Below, in pieces: positions 34,952-44,078 of a stretch of 46,392 nt of DNA. The notes below the pieces were generated by a model. The model ran no database searches, was not told where the DNA came from, and saw only the letters and a program-made list of their open reading frames with translations. Numbering within the stretch: position 1 is the first letter of the stretch; each line of letters opens with the position of its first letter. The translations under genes and the position numbers were made by a program. Location: positions 1-46,392 of the forward strand of contig JAWLEA010000010.1 of assembly GCA_041686345.1 (NCBI GenBank), written 5' to 3'. The stretch comes from JAQICJ01 sp041686345 (GTDB lineage: Bacteria > Myxococcota_A > Polyangia > HGW-17).

Positions 34952-35883
34952 CCGATGGCGATCATGCGCTCAATAGCTTTGCGAGCTTTGGCGGCAATAT
35001 CCGGATCAACCTCAATTTGGTATTGTTTATGCTTGAGGGCGTTCCTGACATCTACCAGTCTGGTTGATTTCATGTTGTAGCAGATGAGATCGGAACTTGC
35101 GGGAATAAAGTTGATATCGGAGCGTTCCCGGCGAAGTCGATTGATCATTCCCAGTTCTGTTCCCACAATCACAGAGCTGTTTGCAGGCAGATTTTTGACA
35201 TATTTGACCATGCCACCAGTGCTTTCAATGGCATCGGCCAGTTTGGTAATGGATACGGGAGCTTCCGGGTGGATAATAAATTTTGCTTCCGGATTTTCTT
35301 TTTTAAGTTTTTGTATTTCTTCAATTTTCATTCGTTGATGTACAGGGCAGAATCCTTTCCATAATATGGAATTACCATTTCGGTTACCTGTTACATATGC
35401 TCCTAGATGTTGATCAGGCAAAAAGATAATTTCTTTATCATCAGGGATGGATTCGATAACTTTGCGGGCATTTGCACTGGTGCAGCAATAATCGGAAAGA
35501 GCTTTTGTTTCTGTGCTGGAATTGACATAGGTTACAACAACTGCATTGGGGTTTTCTTTTTTGAGTTGGCGCAGATCTTCAATATCAACCATGTCAGCCA
35601 TGGGACAGCCTGCATGTTTTACGGGAAGGAGCACGGTTTTGTCAGGAGAAAGAATCTTGGCCGTTTCTGCCATGAATTTTACTCCACAGAAAACAATTAC
35701 TTCATTTTCAGTTTTAGCAGCTTGTTTGCTGAGGCCAAGACTGTCTCCGAGGAAATCCCCAATTTGCTGGATTTCATCAAGCTGGTAGTTATGAACCAGG
35801 ATAACAGCATTTAATTTTTGTTTCAGTTCTTTGATTTCTTTGACGAGTTGTGCCTGGTCAGGGACTATATTTTTAAAATCCAT
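34948..35883 (-). CDS. nadA: quinolinate synthase A
   Basis: NadA condenses iminoaspartate with dihydroxyacetone phosphate to quinolinate in NAD synthesis. The 311-residue protein has the three [4Fe-4S] cysteines at C93 (AGCPMAD), C179 (GFCPVHQ) and C268 (LICYNM), with spacing typical of the family. Further cysteines at 133-134 (DYCCTSA) are not cluster ligands. 'VILVHNYQLDEIQQIGDFLGDS' and 'LPDQHLGAYV' are family signatures. AAGGAAA precedes the ATG. nadB and nadC are not in the window. Confidence 0.95.
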   Translation of the reverse strand: MDFKNIVPDQAQLVKEIKELKQKLNAVILVHNYQLDEIQQIGDFLGDSLGLSKQAAKTENEVIVFCGVKFMAETAKILSPDKTVLLPVKHAGCPMADMVDIEDLRQLKKENPNAVVVTYVNSSTETKALSDYCCTSANARKVIESIPDDKEIIFLPDQHLGAYVTGNRNGNSILWKGFCPVHQRMKIEEIQKLKKENPEAKFIIHPEAPVSITKLADAIESTGGMVKYVKNLPANSSVIVGTELGMINRLRRERSDINFIPASSDLICYNMKSTRLVDVRNALKHKQYQIEVDPDIAAKARKAIERMIAIG

Positions 35884-35942
35884 TTATTTTCCTTTCGAGT
35901 TTAATCTGAGGTTTTAAATATCAAAGATGAATGATTTTTATT

Positions 35943-37421
35943 TCAGATATGCACCGAAGATGTACGTTGCCAGATGGCTTTGTTGTATAGTTCTTCGTAT
36001 TCTGAAGCAGCTTTTTGCCAACCGGTGTTCTGTTCCATGGCTCTTATCTGCATTTTCCGGAAACTTTCAGGTTTGTACTTGTATATATCCAAAGCCCACT
36101 TGGTAATTCCCAAAATAGCATGGCCGTTGAGATCCCAGAATTTGAAACCGGTTCCGGTCTCGGTTGCCTCGTCGTAGTTGGTTACGGTATCTGCCAGACC
36201 ACCGGTTGCACGGACGATGGGCAAGGTGCCGTAGCGTAATGAATACATTTGGTTTAAACCACAGGGCTCATATCTGGAGGGCATCAGGAAAAGATCCGCT
36301 CCGGCTTCAACCTGATGGGCCAGGGGAGTGTTGAAATCGATTATCGCCTTGAATTTACCCGGATAGAGTTTATTCAAAGAGCTATAATAATTTTCTAATT
36401 GGGAGTCACCAGTTCCAACCAGAACAAATTGCAAATCAAAATCCAGCAACCTTCTTATGACACTGGCTACGACATCAAGGCCTTTTTGATAGGCGAGTCG
36501 GGAGATGATCGCAACCAGGGGCAAGTCACTTCTTTGTTCCAGACCGAGTTTTTTCTGGAGAGCTGTTTTGCACTTGCCTTTGCCTTCAAGAGAATCCTTG
36601 GAAAAATGGTAATCAAGATATTTGTCAGTTGCTGGATTCCACGCATTTTCATCAATTCCGTTCAGGATTCCGTAAAGACTTGCTCCTCTGTCCCTGAGTA
36701 CTCCGTCAAGACCTTCTCCCCTTTCCGGAGTTTGAATTTCATGACTGTAGGTAGTTGAAACTGTATTAATGAGAGTAGAGTGGTAGATCCCCCCTTTGAG
36801 AAGATTTACACTGTTGTTGCATTCATAACCCAGATGAGTAAACAGGTGCCAGGGAAGACCAGTTGCGTTCCAGGAATCAGGTGGAAAATATCCCTGATAT
36901 CCAAGGTTGTGAATGGTCAGGAGGGTAGCAATTTTAGCAGTTTTACGAGTAAAATCGTTAGTGTTTAGAAAGGCAGGGATTAGGGCTGTCTGCCAGTCGT
37001 TGCAGTGGATAAGATCTGGATACCAGCCTAAATAATGGCAAAGTTGAATAGCCCCTTTGGAGAGAACTGTAAATCGAATCAGATTATCCCCGAATTCACC
37101 GTTTTCATCACTATAAAGTCCGTTTCTGCCAAACAAACCCAGGTGATTGATAAAATAGACAGGAACATTGCTTTGCGGCAGCTGGTCTTCAATAATTTGA
37201 GACCAGAATTCTCCATATCCCGTAGGTATTCCAAGGGGTTTTTCATGTTTTTTAAAGGACTGAAGTTCTGAAATTGTACCATATCCTGGCATCAAGACTC
37301 TGATGTCCAGCCCTCTGTCCGCAAGATAGACAGGAAGAGAGCCGCTAACATCTCCAAGACCACCACACATGGCATAAGGTCTGACTTCTGAACTGACGAA
37401 TAATATTTTTAATTTAGCCAT
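35943..37421 (-). CDS. glgA: glycogen synthase (GT5)
   Basis: This 492-residue GT-B enzyme extends alpha-1,4-glucan from ADP-glucose. GlgA signatures are present: 'LFVSSEVRPY' at the N-terminus, 'HNLGYQGYF', 'GILNGIDENAWNP', 'ISRLAYQKGLD' and the C-terminal 'MPSRYEPCGLNQMYSLRYGTLPIVRATGGL' motif. The N-terminal K-x-G-G-L motif is altered. Met18-Cys19 precede Gly-Gly-Leu, so the Lys that binds the ADP-glucose phosphate in E. coli GlgA is absent. No strong ribosome-binding site is seen. Neighbouring glg genes are absent. Confidence 0.92.
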   Translation of the reverse strand: MAKLKILFVSSEVRPYAMCGGLGDVSGSLPVYLADRGLDIRVLMPGYGTISELQSFKKHEKPLGIPTGYGEFWSQIIEDQLPQSNVPVYFINHLGLFGRNGLYSDENGEFGDNLIRFTVLSKGAIQLCHYLGWYPDLIHCNDWQTALIPAFLNTNDFTRKTAKIATLLTIHNLGYQGYFPPDSWNATGLPWHLFTHLGYECNNSVNLLKGGIYHSTLINTVSTTYSHEIQTPERGEGLDGVLRDRGASLYGILNGIDENAWNPATDKYLDYHFSKDSLEGKGKCKTALQKKLGLEQRSDLPLVAIISRLAYQKGLDVVASVIRRLLDFDLQFVLVGTGDSQLENYYSSLNKLYPGKFKAIIDFNTPLAHQVEAGADLFLMPSRYEPCGLNQMYSLRYGTLPIVRATGGLADTVTNYDEATETGTGFKFWDLNGHAILGITKWALDIYKYKPESFRKMQIRAMEQNTGWQKAASEYEELYNKAIWQRTSSVHI

Positions 37422-37562
37422 GCTATTGTTTATGCCAGAATTATCAGAAGATGTTAAGAACTAAAATTTTCGGAAACAGCATTGCAGTGAGTCTCTAAAA
37501 TTAAAATGGCAGTTATTTTTTGAAAAACAGAGAGCATTTTTATTAATTTAATTTTGTTGTAG

Positions 37563-37568
37563 TATAAT
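37563..37568 (+). promoter_or_regulatory. possible -10 box upstream of the FG-GAP lipoprotein
   Basis: A perfect TATAAT lies 54 bases before the ATG at 37622. No convincing -35 hexamer stands 16-18 bases upstream, so this is only a candidate. Confidence 0.3.
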
Positions 37569-37621
37569 AGAGAACATAACTTAAAATAGTCTTTAGAATA
37601 ATAAGAAAACGCAGGTTTATT

Positions 37622-39340
37622 ATGAACAAATTTTCAAACATGTTTATTGGTTTTGTACTTTTATTTTTTGTCTCCTGCTCAGAAGATCCAAATTACGATG
37701 GTGGTGGCTTTACCGGGGGCGATACATTAAAGGTTTGTAACCAGGGAAACTCTTCAGGAGCAGTCAAAGAACCGCAGTTTATGATGAATTTGAAGGGACA
37801 GACGGGCTGGTTTGCTTCACCCCTGGTTGCAGACCTGGATAATGATGGACAAAACGAAATTGTCGCAGCTTTTTATGATATCTATATTTATGATGACAGC
37901 GGAGAGCTCATTGTCAGAACGGAAGATCAAGAATCCAGAGTGTATGCTCCTCATGTGGTTACAGATCTTGATGGTGACGGTATAATAGAAATTATAGCCG
38001 GAAGGGGAGCTTATGTCTTTGTCTGGGAATATATCGGCCAGAATCTGATAAGTAAGGATGGATGGCCGGCTAAGGCTTCAATTGAAAATGACGATCCGGA
38101 AATCAGAGGTTTGGCAGTAGCTGATCTGGATAATGACGGATTAAAGGAAATTGCAGTTACTACTACTCAAACCATAGATGAAGAAGAAGGGGGCAGCCAG
38201 GTATATGTTTTTGACAGGGATGGGCTTGTTTTTCAGCCAGTTAACGGACATGAGCCCGCATGGCCTCGTTACAATGCACTTCCCGGAGAAGGCAATGATG
38301 CCCAGCGAAATGGAGCGGGTCATCATGGTTATGGTTGTTATGGTCTCAATATTGGCATTGGGAACCTTGATAATGATGCCGAGCAGGAAATTCTTGTTAC
38401 CTATGATAATCATCATATTCAACTCTTTGAACATGATGGAGTTGCAGTAGATACGGCCCCCTGGTTTACAAACAGAGACAGTGAATATAAAGACAAACGA
38501 CTTACCTGGGGACAATTCATCAGATGGGCAGACCCCAAAGTGGAGGAAGATCATTACCACCTGCATGTGGGAGATTGGCCTCATCCCGATTGGACAGAAT
38601 GGCTGCAATGGACTGCTTCACCTCCTTCCATTGCAGATCTCGATCTTGATGGTCAAAACGAAGTTGTAGGAGTTCCAAATCTTGAAATGCATACTCCTTA
38701 TCAAACTCAAGCTTATGGAATTTTTGTTTTGCAAGGCAACTATCAGGAAGAACTGTCAGGCAGAAGAAAGCCGGGATGGGAAGAAATTCCACGGGGCAAG
38801 TCTCCTCTTGAAGTTGAAGGGTGGTATCCTCCCAAAGGAATACCGGCACCTGCAATAGCAAATATTAATGGCGATGAAAAACCAGAAATTGTTGTTTCTT
38901 TGAACGATGGATTCATGTGGGCTTTTTCAACTACGGGTGCTCCATTATGGCGTCATAATTACAGGCATGGACGCTATCTTATGTATTCTTCAGAACCAGT
39001 TATAACTGATCTGAATCAGGACGGATCTCCTGAAATTGTTTTTACAACCTTCGGCAAACCTGATGATAAAGCGGGATATCTGGTTATATTGGCAGCTAAT
39101 GGAGAAAAGCTCTGGGATTTACCTTTGCCTGAGCCGGGAAACAATGGAAATGGCAATGGAGCACCATCTGCACCCACAATAAGTGACCTCAACGGAGATG
39201 GGCAATTGGAGATACTTGTGCAAACTTTTGATCACGGCCTGGACGTTTTTACAGTGCCTGGTTCGGCTGCCAATTGCATTCTCTGGTCAACTGCCCGAGG
39301 CAATAATTTGCGAACCGGCTCCAACCCAATTTCCAAATAG
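37622..39340 (+). CDS. FG-GAP/VCBS-repeat lipoprotein
   Basis: The 572-residue lipoprotein has a signal ending FFVSC. It carries at least eight units with a calcium-loop core of the type D-L-D-x-D-G-x-x-E-I-(V/I). Examples are DLDNDGQNEIV, DLDGDGIIEII, DLNQDGSPEIV and DLNGDGQLEIL, spread along the chain. Such repeats fold into a beta-propeller and bind Ca2+. The protein would be a surface-exposed adhesion or binding protein. No catalytic motif was found. It is monocistronic; the convergent metalloprotease gene follows. Confidence 0.9.
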   Translation: MNKFSNMFIGFVLLFFVSCSEDPNYDGGGFTGGDTLKVCNQGNSSGAVKEPQFMMNLKGQTGWFASPLVADLDNDGQNEIVAAFYDIYIYDDSGELIVRTEDQESRVYAPHVVTDLDGDGIIEIIAGRGAYVFVWEYIGQNLISKDGWPAKASIENDDPEIRGLAVADLDNDGLKEIAVTTTQTIDEEEGGSQVYVFDRDGLVFQPVNGHEPAWPRYNALPGEGNDAQRNGAGHHGYGCYGLNIGIGNLDNDAEQEILVTYDNHHIQLFEHDGVAVDTAPWFTNRDSEYKDKRLTWGQFIRWADPKVEEDHYHLHVGDWPHPDWTEWLQWTASPPSIADLDLDGQNEVVGVPNLEMHTPYQTQAYGIFVLQGNYQEELSGRRKPGWEEIPRGKSPLEVEGWYPPKGIPAPAIANINGDEKPEIVVSLNDGFMWAFSTTGAPLWRHNYRHGRYLMYSSEPVITDLNQDGSPEIVFTTFGKPDDKAGYLVILAANGEKLWDLPLPEPGNNGNGNGAPSAPTISDLNGDGQLEILVQTFDHGLDVFTVPGSAANCILWSTARGNNLRTGSNPISK

Positions 39341-39362
39341 AACCCGACTGAAGCAGGTAACT

Positions 39363-39376
39363 AGTTCCCATCCCAA
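39363..39376 (+). repeat. isolated terminal repeat of the MITE-like family (copy I)
   Basis: Only the left terminal sequence AGTTCCCATCCCAA remains, flanked on the left by TA, at the convergent junction of two genes. Too short to be certain. Confidence 0.45.
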
Positions 39377-39453
39377 TTGCAGTGGAGGTGGAAATTTACA
39401 GGAGAAAAAGGGGAGGGAGAAGAAAGAGGAGAATTGAACTGGCCGGGTATATT

Positions 39454-41691
39454 TTATTCAATGAGGAGGAGTTTGCGACGGAAAAGCATGAAGCCGAGGA
39501 TGGCCAGAGAAAAGAGGAACAGATGAGTACTTCCGGATTTATTGCCGCCTGCACTTGAACATTTGCAACCGTCTTCTGAATCAGTGGCGTTATTGTTGCC
39601 AGTATCTTCTTCAATGGTGTCTTCTTCTATGTCTGCATCTACTCCGGCATCGGGATCTTCAACAGGTTCATCAGAAAGTTCCGCAGATACTTCAAGTTGA
39701 GTAGTGGGACAATTAGCATAAGTAATGGCAAAATAAATTTCAGAACCTGTGGGAAGAGGAGGATCATCCTGCAAGGTCCAGGTAATTGAAGTGGCGTCTG
39801 CAGTAAAATTTCCCGAGGCAGGCCAGGATTTGTCGTAATCTTTGGCTGAAGGCAGCATGAAACTCTCGATAACATTTACCATATCGTAGACGATCATTTC
39901 GTCTTTGCGGCCAAAAATTTTGTATTGTAAATCGTTACCCGGGGTAACCGGAGTGAAATTGATATTGAAAGTAATTGAAGTGGTGCCTTCGGGAATATTG
40001 ATGTTGTATTGGAAAAGGGTAGGCAGGGTAATATTTTGCATTGTCAGGAAGGAACGCATTTGTCCACAGTCTTGGCCCATCATTTCTCCAAACTGATCAA
40101 GACCGAACGTGGAATTGGATCTGGTTTGATCGAGGGGAATCGAGCGCCCGCATATATCAAGACCTTTATTTTGGGAAACAGCAAGGATATCGTCGCCTTC
40201 TTGCTGGGTGATTGTGTTGTTGCCAATGGCATCTTCGACTGAAATGACCAGAGAGTCATAAAAATCTTTGTAGGTAGAGGCTGAATTCAAACGCAATAAA
40301 GTTGCATAGAGCAATTCATCACTGCGTTCACCGGTTCCACCGAGAATATCTCTGACAGTCCAACTGACAGCTCCGATAATTTCGCCGTCCATATGTTCTT
40401 CTCCAATCATGTCATCAGGACAGACTTTATCATTATTGGACAGATCACGAGCCGCTCCATATTGAATTTGGTTGAGAGCCCATTCTCCCATTACGGGGGA
40501 ATTATTAAGGGAGGCCGGAAAATAGTCAGCCAGTCCTTCATGAATACCCAGGGGCATCCTGTTCATTCCATTTCTGTCAAATTGAGCAACATTGAGATCG
40601 ATGGCAACATGATAAATAACGGAATGGGCAAACTCATGCATGATTACATCGCCGCCATAGGCCAGATCGATATTTTCTCCCTGGCCTGCGGTGATTATGT
40701 CGTAAGTTTGATTTGTGGAAGGTGAAAAATAAGCATTTTCAAAAGGTTGAGGTTCGCCGTTTGTTGTTGTGTGCAGATTGGCGACAATCTGAATAAGATT
40801 GGGGATTTCGTATCCCAAAGAATTGAAGTGAGTATACATGCGGTCAACATGATAATAAAGATTAACTGCTCCTGCATATTCAGTATAATTGAGACCTGTG
40901 TCAGGGTCATAAAGATAATTGCCGGAGGCGTCTGAAGTGGGAATGGATTCCAAATCAGCTTCTTCAACATTTGGTGTTCCCATCATATTGTCTCCCGGAG
41001 CTTCAAGACAATTGTATACTTGGAAAATACCTTCGTAACCATCAAGATAGGTGGCATCGCCAGTGAGATTGTTAAGGATGACATCTGAAGCATCAGGAGT
41101 TCGGGCAGGATCTATGAGAAAAACTCGTCCATAGGAATCAAACCAGCCTTTTGTTTTCATGAGAATTGTTCCTTCATGAGCATCTACAAAAACTCTGAAT
41201 ACTTTAAAGTTTTTATAAAGATTAACAATATAAGCAACTTCTTGAGTTCGGAAAGGCAGAATTACCATTTCCAGATTCTGATTGAGAGGAATAACGGTAT
41301 TGTAAGCTTTTTCAACAGCAAGTATTGCTTTTTCAGGGGAAATGATCCCGGAAAGAGGTTTAATGTTGATTTGTTTGCTTGTATTTCCCCAAACTCTGAC
41401 CTGATCATCTGAGGTTGATTCAATTTTTACTGTTTTGCCGTAAACTTTGATTCCCTGGTGATACTGATTGAAGGTAGTTATTTGTGAATTTTTGATTTTG
41501 AGGGTTTGTTTTGGTTTAAAATCGAGGTTGTCCCAACCAAATGAGGCTTTGTGTTTTTTGAGAAAAGTGTGAGCTTCAATTTTATTGTTCAAAGCGGGAT
41601 GTTTGAATTTTTTGATATTTAAGGAAAAAGCACTGCCTGGGAGCATGAGTAGGGTGAGAATTGAGAAGAAAATACTGAAAAGTTTAAACAT
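39454..41691 (-). CDS. secreted gluzincin (M4/M36-like) metalloprotease with MYXO-CTERM-like tag
   Basis: The start at 41691 has GGAGGT 8 bases upstream and gives a signal peptide ending SAFS. The ~745-residue product has an N-terminal FTP/PepSY-like propeptide (about 30-200). The catalytic core has HEFAH at 352-356 and E385 in HEGLADYF, all zinc ligands present. A beta-sandwich domain follows. The end has an acidic Asp/Asn linker, then GCKCSS, a membrane helix and FRRK, a Cys/helix/Arg arrangement like the MYXO-CTERM sorting signal. It should be anchored or processed at the surface. M4 versus M36 cannot be settled by eye. Confidence 0.85.
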   Translation of the reverse strand: MFKLFSIFFSILTLLMLPGSAFSLNIKKFKHPALNNKIEAHTFLKKHKASFGWDNLDFKPKQTLKIKNSQITTFNQYHQGIKVYGKTVKIESTSDDQVRVWGNTSKQINIKPLSGIISPEKAILAVEKAYNTVIPLNQNLEMVILPFRTQEVAYIVNLYKNFKVFRVFVDAHEGTILMKTKGWFDSYGRVFLIDPARTPDASDVILNNLTGDATYLDGYEGIFQVYNCLEAPGDNMMGTPNVEEADLESIPTSDASGNYLYDPDTGLNYTEYAGAVNLYYHVDRMYTHFNSLGYEIPNLIQIVANLHTTTNGEPQPFENAYFSPSTNQTYDIITAGQGENIDLAYGGDVIMHEFAHSVIYHVAIDLNVAQFDRNGMNRMPLGIHEGLADYFPASLNNSPVMGEWALNQIQYGAARDLSNNDKVCPDDMIGEEHMDGEIIGAVSWTVRDILGGTGERSDELLYATLLRLNSASTYKDFYDSLVISVEDAIGNNTITQQEGDDILAVSQNKGLDICGRSIPLDQTRSNSTFGLDQFGEMMGQDCGQMRSFLTMQNITLPTLFQYNINIPEGTTSITFNINFTPVTPGNDLQYKIFGRKDEMIVYDMVNVIESFMLPSAKDYDKSWPASGNFTADATSITWTLQDDPPLPTGSEIYFAITYANCPTTQLEVSAELSDEPVEDPDAGVDADIEEDTIEEDTGNNNATDSEDGCKCSSAGGNKSGSTHLFLFSLAILGFMLFRRKLLLIE

Positions 41692-41976
41692 GTTTTGATA
41701 CCTCCATTGGCAGGATGTCATAAATATGCGAAAAGTCTAGAAATAAACCGGGTGGTAGAGTAATTATTAATTTAGAATCATTATAAGTCAAAGTCAAGTT
41801 TATTTGGAATAATGCCATAAATATGGAATTAAGGACATAAAAAGCGGTTTTAGTTTAGAGATTATCTGCAGGTTCTTCAGATTCATGACAGCATAGATCT
41901 TATACAAAAATTTTTATCCAAATTCATCAAAAAAGTTGTGGAAAAAAAAATGGATTCATTTTATAGTTCACTATCT
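41692..41976. other. AT-rich gene-free region upstream of the metalloprotease
   Basis: No ORF, RNA gene or hairpin terminator is evident. With repeat copy G it forms the ~500-bp divergent intergenic region between the protease and the Lys-rich lipoprotein. Confidence 0.4.
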
Positions 41977-42140
41977 AGTTTTTGTCTCAGAATAGGGGTT
42001 TTTGGCTAGGGAAGAAATTGGATTGAGATGCGCGGAATAACTGTGCCGACATAGTTGCCACTATTTCAAGAAGTTATGACAAAGCTGATTAATTCAATTT
42101 CCGTCGCCAGACGATGACCTTCTATTTTGGGATGGGAACT
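41977..42140 (+). repeat. MITE-like element, copy G (complete, left terminus degraded)
   Basis: The right end ATTTTGGGATGGGAACT is perfect and flanked by TA. The left end has decayed (AGTTTTTGTCTCAGAAT). The interior main stem is kept with a different closing pair from copy A (A-T instead of G-C). It ends 48 bases before the lipoprotein start at 42189. Confidence 0.87.
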
Positions 42141-42188
42141 AGTTAATACTGTTTTTGAGTATAAATTTCGTATTTAAGAGGATATTCC

Positions 42189-43475
42189 ATGAGATACAAA
42201 CGGTCATCATTTATTTGGGTTTTATTTGCATCAATGTTTTTATTTAGTTTGGCTTGTTCCAAAACTGGGAAATCTGAAGATGAAGCTCAGGTTGCTACCA
42301 ATTTGGAGAACAAGGATAAAACAACCAAAGAACAGGAGTCTGACAAAAAGGACAATTCAAAATCTTTAAAATTATCTGATAAAAAAGAAAAAAAAGAGAC
42401 AACAAAAAAGAAAAACGAGAGTATTTCCAAGGATGAAGACCCAAAGAATGCTTCCATAAAAGATAAGAAAAATAAGAAAGATAAAGATTCCAGTTCTGAA
42501 AAAACTTCAGACAATAATTCTCCCAAACCCAAAAGTGATCAAGGACACAAAAAATCAAAAAAGAACTCTAAAAGTAAAACAGCTAAAGCGGAATCGAACA
42601 AAGATAAAACAAAACAGAATAATTCGAAACCAGAAGCCGGATCTGCATTGAAAATTATAGATTCAGGCAAAGAAAAAAAAGTTGCTCTCAGGTACAAGTT
42701 TTCCTCCTTTAAAGATACTCAATACCTTAAAATGGAAATGATCACTGAAGTAGGTGTGGAAATTGAAGACAAAAAAAGACCAACCAGACAAGCTCCAGTT
42801 ATTCAAATGATAATGAAAATAAAAAATCAGCAAAAAAGCAGGAGTCAACTGACTTATAAATTTTCTCTGGATAAGGTACAGGTTAAAGAAACTCAATCAA
42901 TTCCTCAGGAACAACATGAAAAAATGGTGGCAACTTTAAAGAAAAACATGAAAAACCTCGAGGGGATAGCAAAAGTTAACAATCAGGGAAGGGTAGACAA
43001 AATCTGGTTCAGCAAAGATTTTACTTACGATGCTAGTTTGAACCAGGTAATGAATAATGTGAAAAATCAGTTAAAAAATATGGTGGTACCACTCCCGAAA
43101 GATAAAGTAGGGATTGGTGCAAAATGGAAAGTTGCTAAAAAAACAAAAATGCAGGGTCTGGAATTAACTACAGAGTATGAATATAAATTATCAAAATTAA
43201 ATGATAATTTGGCAGGATTAGATGTAAAAATAGTACAAAAAGCACCAAAACAAAAAATCCAAAGCAAAAATATGCCACCTCAATTTGAAGTTTTTCTGGA
43301 AAAACTGGTAAGCAGTGGTAAAGGTACAATAGAAGTCAATTTTAATTCACTGGTTCCTAAATCAAAGATTGATTTGAAGATGGCACTTAATTCATTGGTA
43401 AAAGGCGGTACCAGAAAAATGAAAATGGTTATGAAACTGGGGATCAAAGTTTTGATTTCTCCTTTTAAAAAATAA
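42189..43475 (+). CDS. lipoprotein with long Lys/Ser/Asp linker
   Basis: The 428-residue product has a signal peptide ending FSLAC. AGAGGA lies upstream of the ATG. Residues ~28-150 are almost wholly Lys, Ser, Asp, Glu, Asn and Thr and must be disordered. Residues ~155-428 form one beta-rich domain with repeated long strands. The segment 'PKDKVGIGAKWKV' and a later symmetrical layout resemble a family of uncharacterised bacterial lipoproteins. I cannot name it. The linker could span the peptidoglycan and hold the domain away from the membrane. Confidence 0.8.
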   Translation: MRYKRSSFIWVLFASMFLFSLACSKTGKSEDEAQVATNLENKDKTTKEQESDKKDNSKSLKLSDKKEKKETTKKKNESISKDEDPKNASIKDKKNKKDKDSSSEKTSDNNSPKPKSDQGHKKSKKNSKSKTAKAESNKDKTKQNNSKPEAGSALKIIDSGKEKKVALRYKFSSFKDTQYLKMEMITEVGVEIEDKKRPTRQAPVIQMIMKIKNQQKSRSQLTYKFSLDKVQVKETQSIPQEQHEKMVATLKKNMKNLEGIAKVNNQGRVDKIWFSKDFTYDASLNQVMNNVKNQLKNMVVPLPKDKVGIGAKWKVAKKTKMQGLELTTEYEYKLSKLNDNLAGLDVKIVQKAPKQKIQSKNMPPQFEVFLEKLVSSGKGTIEVNFNSLVPKSKIDLKMALNSLVKGGTRKMKMVMKLGIKVLISPFKK

Positions 43476-43537
43476 AATCGAGTTTAAGATTTTTCAACAA
43501 AGTTTATTTCGGGGAAATAATCAGGAAAGGATCTGTT

Positions 43538-44062
43538 ATGAAGTTTTTACAAATTATTATGGTGGCAGCAGTTGTATTGAGTGCATGTGATGATGATTCA
43601 AAGCCAGGCAGTAAATACAACGGCCTTTACGAATTAGTTGTGTTTCAGTCAAAATTGGATTGCGAAAGTAGTGAATGGACAGATTTGGAAATTTCAGAAC
43701 CATATTTCTATCTGGAAGCACAATCATTTCTGGGCTACGATATAATTGCCTGGATGGATTGCAGTGATGCCGATGAATCAAGCTGTGAAGATTCAGTCAA
43801 TTTGACCGATTCATTTGTAAAAAAAGATGGTGTCTGGCAACAGTACATGACCTCATCCAGTTATTCAGCAGGAAATTGCTATCTTTCCTATACCAGAGCA
43901 GTTCTTGAATTTACTGAAACGGGTATAAGCTGGGAGTCTGTAAGTAAAAGCGGGACGACTACAGTCGACAATGAAGATGAGTGCGAACCGGAATTGGCGG
44001 AAGAAATTGAAGATGAGCTCGAATGTGATGAGATAGAATATTACGAGGCTGATCGACTTTAA
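43538..44062 (+). CDS. small acidic lipoprotein
   Basis: The 174-residue product has a signal peptide ending VLSAC, with Asp at +2 and more Asp following. AGGAAAGGA precedes the ATG. Cysteines at about 42, 75, 82, 113, 149 and 163 probably pair. The last ~35 residues are strongly acidic. The globular part has a 'NGLYELV' strand start like small lipocalin-like domains, but no family is recognised. It follows the previous lipoprotein gene by 62 bases and may share its transcript. Confidence 0.75.
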   Translation: MKFLQIIMVAAVVLSACDDDSKPGSKYNGLYELVVFQSKLDCESSEWTDLEISEPYFYLEAQSFLGYDIIAWMDCSDADESSCEDSVNLTDSFVKKDGVWQQYMTSSSYSAGNCYLSYTRAVLEFTETGISWESVSKSGTTTVDNEDECEPELAEEIEDELECDEIEYYEADRL

Positions 44063-44078
44063 TTAAAAAAGATAATTA

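Noticed and set aside
38141..38608. 155-codon minus-strand ORF inside the FG-GAP gene
   Set aside because: It is antisense to calcium-loop repeats, which explains its apparent pattern. No ribosome-binding site.
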